This document shows positions 1-5,463 of a DNA stretch of 7,439 nucleotides, one piece after another (positions within the stretch are counted from its first letter, which is position 1; each line of letters starts with the position of its first letter). The stretch lies in NCBI GenBank assembly GCA_030596385.1, contig JAUVKD010000036.1, forward strand, positions 1 to 7,439, in the 5' to 3' direction. Under the pieces are notes generated by a model. It did not search any database. It was not told the origin of the DNA and saw only the letters and a program-made list of their open reading frames with translations. This DNA is from Methanosarcinaceae archaeon. Its GTDB lineage: Archaea; Halobacteriota; Methanosarcinia; Methanosarcinales; Methanosarcinaceae. The translations under genes were made by a program, and so were the position numbers.

Positions 1-173
1 ATGACAGTCATACCCTTTGCATCGATCACTTTCCCATTCTTCTTATCAGCATCGGATAGTTCATGCACCACTTTTCCGTCTTTTACGAAGATGTCCATTA
101 TCTCCCCGTCGATCTCATTTAAGGGATCAAACACATATCCATTCTTGATTGCTATTGTTTTATTACCAGCCAT
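1..173 (-). CDS. fmdA: Formylmethanofuran dehydrogenase subunit A, N-terminal part (runs off the window)
   Basis: Only the first 57 codons are present; the gene continues beyond position 1. The translation starts MAGNKTIAIKNGYVFDPLNE and goes on with a DIFVKDGKVV segment and VIDAKGMTVM, the beta-sandwich N-terminus of the amidohydrolase-type subunit A. In the family this subunit carries a binuclear metal site that interconverts formate plus methanofuran and formylmethanofuran; those metal ligands lie outside the window. The ATG at 173-171 is preceded by a GGAGGT ribosome binding site (plus-strand 180-185) that lies within the last codons of fmdF, with only 2 bases between the fmdF stop and this start, so the two genes are probably translationally coupled. 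It could equally be named fwdA, because whether the enzyme uses Mo or W depends on subunit B, which is not in view. Confidence 0.9.
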   Translation of the reverse strand, partial: MAGNKTIAIKNGYVFDPLNEIDGEIMDIFVKDGKVVHELSDADKKNGKVIDAKGMTV

Positions 174-175
174 AA

Positions 176-1198
176 TCACACCTCCTTTATTTCAAGTTTT
201 ATCGCATCCACTGGACAGATCATAGCACATGTGCCACAGCCGTTACACTGTTCCTGGTCAAGTACTTTTATGGTACCGTTCACAATCTCAAGCAGCGGTT
301 TGCTGTCAAGTTCGTTTAGATGCCCGGAAGCAAGATATGGATCTGATAATGCGTTAACCGGACAGACTATGACGCAGTTTCCGCATCCCAGACACATGTC
401 TTCATCTGTGACCAGTTTCGTGGTCCGGGTTGGTTCAGGAGTGGGTATGTTGACAAGTTTCTTTTCAAACGGACTTTTCTTTGCCATTTCAGGCACGATC
501 GCACTTTTTGTAACAGTTATAGAATCAACAGGACAGGCAACTGCACAGGCACCGCAATAAATGCATGCATCCGGTCTGTGGGTAACTTTCTCAACCCTCT
601 CGCCTGCGTCCCATTTACGGGCAAATACAGCATCGCACGGACAAATATCAATACATGTACGACATGTCTGGCAGGTATCTTCATCTACCTTCCACTCTCC
701 TGCAAAAGGCTTTTCCACTGTGATAGCATCAACAGGACATACATCTGCACACCATCCGCAGTGTACACAGCATTCCTGATTGATGGTAGTCTTACCATCC
801 ATACCAGTAGTACCATCATTTGCCAGCCATTGCTTGGCATCGATACACCCCTGCGGACAAACCTGCTCACACAGGCCGCAGTGCATGCAATCGTCGTTTA
901 CGGTCGTAGGTTTTATAGCATAATGCAGATACATCTCATCTTTCACAGTCTTACCAGCCTGCCTGATTTCCCGTGCACCTGTCGGGCACACCTTGGCACA
1001 CATTCCGCATACTATACAGGTATCCGGCGTGCTATTTAGGAAAGCCTCATCAACAAGTCCTCTTGCCACGGCACCCACAGATCCTATCACAAGAGAATCT
1101 TTCGGGCAAACCATAACGCAGGTTCCACACACTATACATTTATCAGGAATGTAAACCAGCTGCTTATCTTCTTTTGTCTGAAACACCGATTCGTTCAT
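176..1198 (-). CDS. fmdF: Polyferredoxin subunit of formylmethanofuran dehydrogenase, eight [4Fe-4S] motifs
   Basis: The 340-residue protein is cytoplasmic-looking, with no signal peptide or membrane segment. It has eight CxxCxxCxxxCP motifs, starting at Cys21, 61, 104, 144, 176, 212, 269 and 318, so it should bind eight [4Fe-4S] clusters. They are arranged as serial two-cluster ferredoxin units, as in the F subunit of the methanogen Fmd/Fwd complex, where the protein acts as an electron wire to the catalytic core. Motif 5 is CQTCRTC, with Arg where most others have Gly; extra cysteines occur at 111-120 (Cys118), 143 and 188. A linker rich in Pro and Thr (about 236-262) separates clusters 6 and 7. 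The start ATG at 1198-1196 has GGAGG 7-8 bases upstream. It lies 38 bases after fmdE and just before fmdA, matching the fmdEFACDB order. The stop is TGA. Confidence 0.93.
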   Translation of the reverse strand: MNESVFQTKEDKQLVYIPDKCIVCGTCVMVCPKDSLVIGSVGAVARGLVDEAFLNSTPDTCIVCGMCAKVCPTGAREIRQAGKTVKDEMYLHYAIKPTTVNDDCMHCGLCEQVCPQGCIDAKQWLANDGTTGMDGKTTINQECCVHCGWCADVCPVDAITVEKPFAGEWKVDEDTCQTCRTCIDICPCDAVFARKWDAGERVEKVTHRPDACIYCGACAVACPVDSITVTKSAIVPEMAKKSPFEKKLVNIPTPEPTRTTKLVTDEDMCLGCGNCVIVCPVNALSDPYLASGHLNELDSKPLLEIVNGTIKVLDQEQCNGCGTCAMICPVDAIKLEIKEV

Positions 1199-1236
1199 TT
1201 AATTTCCTCCATATTCCACCTATCTATTATTGTCTA

Positions 1237-1806
1237 TTAAGCCGTGCATGTACTGCAAAGAACTTCTTCTCCATACCGGACAAAAGATTCCCCACACTTT
1301 TCGCACATTTCTATACATTTAGTCAATTTTATAGGAACTTCGACATTGACCATTTCGTAAGTATACGCATCTTCTCCGGCTTTTATGAGGTCACGGATGG
1401 CCTCTTTATGGGAAACCTTCCCGGTATTCAAATACCACGCATGTAATTCCGGATATTTTTTTGTTCTATCCGGATCCAGGTATATCCTGATTCCACGCAC
1501 TGATGTTTCACCCGCAGGAGCACGTTTGTTTACAATAACTGCCATCTTACCGGAGTCTGCAATCTTTAAGCCCTTGTTACCGATAGTGGCACCTCCAAGT
1601 ACCTGAAATGGATCCGGAAGGCAGTTGTATGTTTCACATGTTGCAAATATTCGCTCTCCATCCTGAAGGTCAAGCACCTTTTTTGCAATGTTGAACATCT
1701 GAATGCCTATAAAAGCCCCTGTACTCAGGTATCCATGGAACGGAACAACTTTCTCAATCTGTAAAAGCAGTTTCGGGTCCCGGATTTGCTGGATAATTTC
1801 GTCCAT
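1237..1806 (-). CDS. fmdE: FmdE family protein, formylmethanofuran dehydrogenase-associated subunit E
   Basis: This 189-residue protein belongs to the FmdE family (PF02663), whose genes often accompany formylmethanofuran dehydrogenase but whose biochemical role is not settled. The N-terminal core contains VPFHGYLSTGAFIG (about 21-34), in the place of the usual FHGHxCPG signature. It continues with a conserved-looking block CLPDPFQVLGGATIGNKGL (62-80). The C-terminus is a small zinc-ribbon candidate with CxxC at 168/171 and 184/187, after a further Cys164. There is no signal peptide or membrane segment. The start at 1806-1804 is supported by GAGGT about 9 bases upstream; the stop is TAA. It is the first gene of the minus-strand operon and shares a promoter region with modA. 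The substitutions in the signature motif are the one oddity; they may be normal for the Methanosarcinales branch. Confidence 0.88.
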   Translation of the reverse strand: MDEIIQQIRDPKLLLQIEKVVPFHGYLSTGAFIGIQMFNIAKKVLDLQDGERIFATCETYNCLPDPFQVLGGATIGNKGLKIADSGKMAVIVNKRAPAGETSVRGIRIYLDPDRTKKYPELHAWYLNTGKVSHKEAIRDLIKAGEDAYTYEMVNVEVPIKLTKCIEMCEKCGESFVRYGEEVLCSTCTA

Positions 1807-1865
1807 GTGATTTACCTCTGAAAATATTGTATCTAATAATCACCATCTGGTCAATGGTCATCTGT

Positions 1866-1873
1866 AATTTAAA
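1866..1873 (-). promoter_or_regulatory. Candidate TATA box of the fmdE operon
   Basis: On the minus strand this reads TTTAAATT, one base beyond the left arm of the palindrome, with ATAACGC in the BRE position. The expected transcription start is near 1845, about 40 bases before the fmdE ATG. Confidence 0.5.
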
Positions 1874-1874
1874 G

Positions 1875-1897
1875 CGTTATGATACTTAAACATAACG
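1875..1897. promoter_or_regulatory. ModE-like operator palindrome
   Basis: A perfect inverted repeat, CGTTATG (1875-1881), 9-base spacer, CATAACG (1891-1897), lies midway between fmdE and modA. The half-sites resemble the CGTTAT/ATAACG halves of the operator bound by the molybdate sensor ModE upstream of E. coli modA, and ModE-type sites have also been described in archaea. Location between a Mo/W enzyme operon and a Mo/W importer operon fits. It abuts the TATA candidates of both directions and would cover both BRE positions, so one bound dimer could affect both operons. Binding and sign of regulation are inferred; no modE gene is in the window. Confidence 0.68.
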
Positions 1898-1899
1898 TA

Positions 1900-1906
1900 T
1901 TTATAC
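1900..1906 (+). promoter_or_regulatory. Candidate TATA box of the modA operon
   Basis: TTTATAC lies immediately right of the palindrome, with TAACGTA in the BRE position. The expected transcription start is near 1928, giving a leader of about 68 bases before the modA ATG. Alternatives exist in this AT-rich stretch. Confidence 0.5.
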
Positions 1907-1978
1907 AAACAGAAATCTATTACAGCAGGTTCTACACACGATATAGTATCAGTCAAGGGCATACATAGTTCCAGTAGA

Positions 1979-1995
1979 TATGTAGGAGATACATA
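1979..1995 (+). promoter_or_regulatory. Ribosome binding site of modA within a small hairpin
   Basis: TATGTA (1979-1984) and TACATA (1990-1995) form a perfect 6-base inverted repeat, with GGAGA, the core of the ribosome binding site, as the 5-base loop. The modA ATG starts directly after it. A second TACATA at 1962-1967 could pair with the same TATGTA instead. The stem is mostly A-U and weak, so a regulatory role is only a possibility; the ribosome binding site itself is well placed. Confidence 0.45.
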
Positions 1996-2847
1996 ATGAA
2001 AAAAAATGTATTGTTTATTATAATTATAATTATAATTATCATACTTCATAGTGCCATCATATCCGGATGTATCGGAGAGAGGCCAAAACAGGTTGCAACA
2101 ATTGGTGGAGATGCCAGTGATCTTGCATCATTATCGACAGGAAAACCGCAGTCACTCATGGTACATTGTGGTGTCGGAATGAGAGAACCGATGGATGAAA
2201 TCGGATTAATGTTTGAGGACAAATATGGTATTTCAATTGATTACAACTACCTCGGGTCAGGTCACCTGTTAAACCAGATTGAACTTGCGCAAATTGGAGA
2301 TGTATACCAGCCAGGGGCGATGTACTATTTTGACATTGCAAAAAATAAGGATTTTATCGGTTACGAAAAGTTAGTAGCCTACCATGTACCTGTAATAGCA
2401 GTCCCGAAGGGAAATCCTGCTAATATAACCTATCTGGAAGATCTTGGAAAACCCGGGATAAGACTTGCTATGGGTGATCCAAAAGCCTGTGCTATCGGTA
2501 AATTAGGAAACAGTATACTTGAAAAAAATGGAATAAAGGATGCTGTGGAGAAAAATACAATAGCTCTTGGTGCAAATGTGAATGCACTTATTATTTATAT
2601 ATCCACAGGAGAAGTAGATGCTGTAATCACATGGAGGGAATCTGTGCTTTTTTTTCAGGATAAAACAGATATCATAGAAATTCCCGGGGATGAGAATATT
2701 ATAAAAACAATTCCGATAGGTGTGCTGAGATTTTCGAACAATGATGAACACGCACGGATTTTTGTTGATTTTGTTACATCTGATGAAGGCAAGGCGATAT
2801 ACGAAAAATATGGTTTTGTTCCGTATTCAGACGACGTTTTGGAGTGA
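1996..2847 (+). CDS. modA: Molybdate/tungstate ABC transporter substrate-binding lipoprotein
   Basis: The 283-residue protein has a lipoprotein signal: MKKN, a hydrophobic core with nine consecutive isoleucines (8-16) and a lipobox ISG-C with Cys25 as the likely lipid-anchored residue. A linker to about residue 50 precedes a ModA-type (COG0725) binding domain. Typical stretches are MVHCGVGMREPMDEIGLMFE (55-74), YLGSGHLLNQIEL (85-97), GDVYQPGAMYYFDIA (101-115), VAYHVPVIAVPKGNP (127-141) and GVLRFSNN (242-249) near the C-terminus. It would capture oxyanions outside the membrane and deliver them to ModB. Specificity for molybdate or tungstate cannot be decided from sequence; a WtpA/TupA-type assignment is less likely by motif. 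The start has AGGAGA 6-7 bases upstream. Six bases separate its TGA from the next ATG, with GGAGTGAT at the junction. Confidence 0.87.
   Translation: MKKNVLFIIIIIIIIILHSAIISGCIGERPKQVATIGGDASDLASLSTGKPQSLMVHCGVGMREPMDEIGLMFEDKYGISIDYNYLGSGHLLNQIELAQIGDVYQPGAMYYFDIAKNKDFIGYEKLVAYHVPVIAVPKGNPANITYLEDLGKPGIRLAMGDPKACAIGKLGNSILEKNGIKDAVEKNTIALGANVNALIIYISTGEVDAVITWRESVLFFQDKTDIIEIPGDENIIKTIPIGVLRFSNNDEHARIFVDFVTSDEGKAIYEKYGFVPYSDDVLE
2017..2039 (+). repeat. Hexanucleotide tandem repeat (ATTATA, about 3.8 copies) inside modA
   Basis: A perfect run of the 6-base unit ATTATA spans these positions and encodes most of the isoleucine stretch in the ModA signal peptide (alternating ATT and ATA codons). 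Gain or loss of a unit would alter the hydrophobic core by two residues without shifting the frame. Confidence 0.85.
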
Positions 2848-2853
2848 TGTATA

Positions 2854-3552
2854 ATGACACTAATAAATGACCTGATATCTGACCTGCCAGATACAAAAGT
2901 ACGTAATGTTCATGTAGGGTATACATGGATAGGCGTTTTAAGCAGAAACTGTGGAGTTGCAAAGAATCTTGGTGCACCACATAATACTATGGTGCGGGAT
3001 ATTGGCGGGCTGACTGAAAAAACGGCATTTGAACTTGCAGAATACTTAAGATCATGGAACATGATAGAAGCGGGCTTGGGCCTTGCAGCAGTTAACTCAT
3101 TAATGTCTCCACGAGGTAAAAATTTAAATGTAAACGATTTTTTACTTGAAAACGGCATTGGTAAAAAAATAGCAATGATCGGCCATTTTCCGATTGTGAA
3201 TGAACTGCGAAAATGTGCAGATGAACTATGGGTCATAGAGAAGGTGCCCCAGAAAGGGGACCTGCCGGATACCGCATCAGAACATTTCATTCCAAAAGCA
3301 GATATTGTTGTGATAACGAGTACTGCAATAATAAACAAGTCGATCGAGCGATTACTGGAACTGAGTAAGGGATATACAATTGTTCTGGGTCCGAGTACAC
3401 CGATGTCTGATATTCTTTTTGATTACGGTGCAGATATGATTGCAGGAATAAAGGTGATGGATGAGGAGAGAATGATGACAAAGATCACTGAGGGTGGTGG
3501 AAAGGTAAAGCAGTTTGAGGATGCGATCAAGTTTCTTGTGATGGAAAAATAA
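2854..3552 (+). CDS. DUF4213/DUF364 (COG2014) protein, putative heavy-metal chelation family
   Basis: The 232-residue protein matches the COG2014 family by pattern: an N-terminal DUF4213-like region (about 1-85, with EAGLGLAAVNS at 72-82) followed by a Rossmann-like DUF364 domain (about 100-230). The second half shows IAMIGHFP (106-113), EKVPQKGDLPDT (129-140), ADIVVITSTAIIN (149-161) and IVLGPSTPMSDILFDYGAD (176-194). Family members have been proposed to chelate heavy metals, but no reaction is established. There is no signal peptide or membrane segment, so it should be cytoplasmic. It sits between the binding protein and permease genes of the Mo/W transporter, 6 bases after modA and 24 before modB. 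A role in handling incoming molybdate/tungstate or cofactor assembly is an inference from that position. The stop is TAA. Confidence 0.82.
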   Translation: MTLINDLISDLPDTKVRNVHVGYTWIGVLSRNCGVAKNLGAPHNTMVRDIGGLTEKTAFELAEYLRSWNMIEAGLGLAAVNSLMSPRGKNLNVNDFLLENGIGKKIAMIGHFPIVNELRKCADELWVIEKVPQKGDLPDTASEHFIPKADIVVITSTAIINKSIERLLELSKGYTIVLGPSTPMSDILFDYGADMIAGIKVMDEERMMTKITEGGGKVKQFEDAIKFLVMEK

Positions 3553-3576
3553 GTTTTCCACGTTAGGTAGAAGATC

Positions 3577-4395
3577 ATGGTGGAATATATTTTATTGAGG
3601 CAGCGGTTACATTCCATGTACCCCAGTTCATCTTTTCATATATTATTATTCTTAATCACCGCTATATTCATTGGATTTATACTATCCATTATAGCATGTC
3701 TTTTTACTGCTACATCCCTGACAGGGTTTATAGATGAGATAAGATCGCCGGAAATAGTATCATCAATCATTATCAGCTTTAAGACCTCATTTGTTGTTGT
3801 TCTTATTTCACTCTTCTTTGGGATCCCAACTGCATACTTCCTTGCAACCAAAAAATTCAGGGGTAGTAGTATTCTTGATACATTGATAGATCTTCCAATA
3901 ATATTTCCTCCACTTGTATGTGGTCTTGCGATCTTGATCGCATTTGGCGGGCAGGGGATATTCAGGCATTTTGAGGTTCTGTTCACAATATAGGGAATTA
4001 TCATTGCACAACTCTTTGTCGCATCACCATTTTTAATACGTTCATCAAGGACTGCATTCGAGTCGATAAATCCCGATACGATAAATGCTGCGAGAACACT
4101 CGGGGCATCGGAATTCTATACATTCCGGAAAATATCGCTTCCGCTTGCACGCAACGGAATTATATCGGGAGTTGTAATGACATGGAGTCGTGCACTTGGT
4201 GAGTTCGGAGCGACTGCAATGGTGGCAGGATGCATCCCATATAAGACCGAGACTATGACAATTAGTATTTATATGCATGCGATGTCCGGCAATCTCGAAG
4301 CAGCGGTTGCCCTCTCTTTGTTCCTTATGGGGACTGCTTTTATAATGCTTGTTGCCTTCAAATCTTTTGGGAGGTATAATGATCCAACTGGATAA
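3577..4395 (+). CDS. modB: Molybdate/tungstate ABC transporter permease, with in-frame TAG at codon 139
   Basis: Read through one TAG, the frame gives a 272-codon membrane protein of normal permease length. Hydrophobic segments lie at about 20-46, 62-90, 100-125, 139-155, 194-218 and 240-262. The sequence has ModB/WtpB-type stretches: FGIPTAYFLATKKFRG (81-96), DLPIIFPPLVCGLAI (105-119), and the EAA loop with its conserved glycine, NAARTLGASEFY then ISLPLA (170-191), which contacts the ATPase. Next come TWSRALGEFGAT (202-213) and PYKTETMTISIY (221-232). The TAG stands at the start of the fourth segment, between VLFTI and GIIIAQLF. A product ending there would lack the EAA loop and the last half of the protein. 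No restart is evident: the next in-frame ATG is at 4177, after the loop. The start ATG has AGGTAG 6 bases upstream; codon 14 is an alternative start. The true stop is TAA, overlapping modC by 17 bases. Calling it a working gene rather than a pseudogene is an inference from the otherwise intact frame. Confidence 0.82.
3991..3993 (+). other. In-frame TAG (amber) codon within modB: possible pyrrolysine or readthrough site
   Basis: The codon interrupts an otherwise intact permease frame. Both sides of it fit one ModB-type protein without insertion, deletion or frame change. In Methanosarcinales that carry the pyl genes, UAG is decoded as pyrrolysine in methylamine methyltransferases, and some archaea appear to read UAG as pyrrolysine widely. 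The alternatives are a recent nonsense mutation (TGG to TAG would change Trp) or a base-call error. No clear stem-loop was seen just downstream. Confidence 0.55.
4369..4374 (+). promoter_or_regulatory. Ribosome binding site that decides the modC start
   Basis: GGGAGG, followed by TATA, lies 4 bases before the ATG at 4379, within the last codons of modB. An earlier in-frame ATG at 4349 lacks such a site and would add ten residues ahead of the normal ABC-ATPase N-terminus, so 4379 is preferred. Confidence 0.85.
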
Positions 4396-5440
4396 CATTT
4401 GCAAGTCTTTTGGTGATGAAGATGTATTGAGATCATTGAATTTACATGTGAGAAAAGGTGAGATGTTTGTTCTTCTCGGAGTATCTGGCTGTGGAAAGAC
4501 AACAGCGCTTTCAGTAGTTGCAGGATTGGTGAAAGAAGATAGTGGGGATATTTATGTGGATGGAACGCGGATAAACGGCCTGCCTACAGCAAAGAGGGAT
4601 ATTGGTTTTGTGTTCCAGAATAATGCGTTATTCCCACACCTCAATGTTCATGAAAATATTGAATTCGGCCTGAAAGCGAGAAGGATCGATAACAGGGGAA
4701 AGGTAAAAAGAGCGCTTGAGATCGTTGGTCTTGACGGATTCGATAATAAAAACCCGATGAAATTGAGTGGTGGAGAACAGCAAAGAGTCGCACTTGCAAG
4801 GACACTTGTTACAGAACCAAGCTGTATACTTATGGATGAACCACTAAGCAACCTTGATGCAATCGTTCGTGAACGCTTGAGATACGAGATGAAACAGATA
4901 CAAAAAGAGGTGGGCATTACTTGTATTTTTGTAACGCACGACCAGACAGAAGCAATGATGCTTGGCGATAGGATAGCAGTTATGAACAAAGGAAGGATTG
5001 AGGAGTGTGGAACACCGGAGAAGATATTTTATAAGCCGGAGAAAGAATTTGTGGCGAGGTTTATTGGTATGAAGAACTTTTTTAATGGAAAGATCGTTTC
5101 ATTGGATGAAAATGAAGGCGTGATGGACATAACAACAGAAAACTTTGACCTGACAGCGGTTTTCATGCCTCTGGATGAAGGGACCCATGTGAAGGCATGC
5201 ATCAGGCCGGAGGAGATTATCCTTATGAGATCCAACCAGAAGACGAGTGCAAGGAATGAGATCAGGGGCAAGATCCTCTCCATATTCCCAAACGGTGTTT
5301 TGATGAGGATTTTAGTCGATGTTTGCGGCGCTGAATTCTTTGTTGATATAACAAGACTGGCAGCGCATAATATGGAACTTAAGGTTGGGAATGATGTTGT
5401 ATTGACATTTAAAGCATGTTCAGTCCATGTGATACCATAA
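4379..5440 (+). CDS. modC: Molybdate/tungstate ABC transporter ATP-binding protein
   Basis: The protein is 353 residues from the chosen start (MIQLDNICKSFG). The ATPase domain has every key motif intact: Walker A GVSGCGKTT (34-42), Q-loop Gln80 in VFQNNALFP, signature LSGGEQQ (129-135), Walker B CILMDEP (149-155), D-loop SNLD (157-160) and switch His187. From about residue 235 to the end there is a C-terminal regulatory region; its last part (about 287-353) looks like a TOBE/MOP-type oxyanion-binding fold, used in ModC proteins to sense molybdate. It would power uptake through ModB at the inner face of the membrane. The start overlaps the modB end by 17 bases, indicating coupled translation. 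Its intactness, together with modA, argues that the transporter is under selection despite the modB TAG. PotA- or CysA-type ATPases are similar in sequence, but the operon context supports Mo/W. The stop is TAA. Confidence 0.9.
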   Translation: MIQLDNICKSFGDEDVLRSLNLHVRKGEMFVLLGVSGCGKTTALSVVAGLVKEDSGDIYVDGTRINGLPTAKRDIGFVFQNNALFPHLNVHENIEFGLKARRIDNRGKVKRALEIVGLDGFDNKNPMKLSGGEQQRVALARTLVTEPSCILMDEPLSNLDAIVRERLRYEMKQIQKEVGITCIFVTHDQTEAMMLGDRIAVMNKGRIEECGTPEKIFYKPEKEFVARFIGMKNFFNGKIVSLDENEGVMDITTENFDLTAVFMPLDEGTHVKACIRPEEIILMRSNQKTSARNEIRGKILSIFPNGVLMRILVDVCGAEFFVDITRLAAHNMELKVGNDVVLTFKACSVHVIP

Positions 5441-5463
5441 TCGGTTAGACCGGAGGAACAAAT

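Larger units (their letters stand above)
1807..1995. promoter_or_regulatory. Divergent fmdE/modA promoter region
   Basis: This 189-base AT-rich gap separates two divergent operons and contains no convincing gene. It holds a perfect 7-base inverted repeat in its middle, TATA-like boxes pointing outward on both sides of it, and a small hairpin around the modA ribosome binding site. A typical archaeal start about 25 bases downstream of each box would give leaders of about 40 bases for fmdE and about 68 bases for modA (inference). The fmdE-side leader also has a short CATCTG direct repeat (1844-1849 and 1859-1864). Confidence 0.75.

Noticed and set aside
176..1198. Plus-strand open frames opposite the polyferredoxin gene
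   Set aside because: They are shadows caused by the regular cysteine-rich coding pattern on the minus strand; the minus frame is a complete, clearly recognisable polyferredoxin.
1842..1864. ACCAT...ATGGT inverted repeat and CATCTG direct repeat in the fmdE leader as an operator
   Set aside because: The arms are only 5-6 bases long and resemble no known site; much weaker than the 7-base palindrome nearby.
1858..2049. Minus-strand open frame of 63 codons across the divergent promoter region
   Set aside because: It is made of low-complexity AT-rich codons, covers the modA start and the operator, and resembles no known protein.
3577..3993. A separate complete 138-residue membrane protein ending at the TAG, followed by an independent short gene at 4177-4395
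   Set aside because: Both lie in the same frame, and the 183 bases between the TAG and the ATG at 4177 also translate as conserved permease sequence including the EAA loop. No ribosome binding site was seen ahead of 4177. One interrupted gene explains everything.
4349..4378. Earlier ATG start for modC adding ten residues
   Set aside because: These codons lie within modB, have no ribosome binding site, and precede the usual N-terminus; GGGAGG directly precedes the ATG at 4379.
5408..5413. TTTAAA as an internal promoter for proA
   Set aside because: A single six-base AT match inside the modC coding sequence is expected by chance in this composition; kept only as a remark under the proAB finding.
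5441..5453. CGGT-TAG-ACCG mini-hairpin between modC and proA as a terminator
   Set aside because: The stem has only four pairs and is not followed by a T run; it abuts the proA ribosome binding site.
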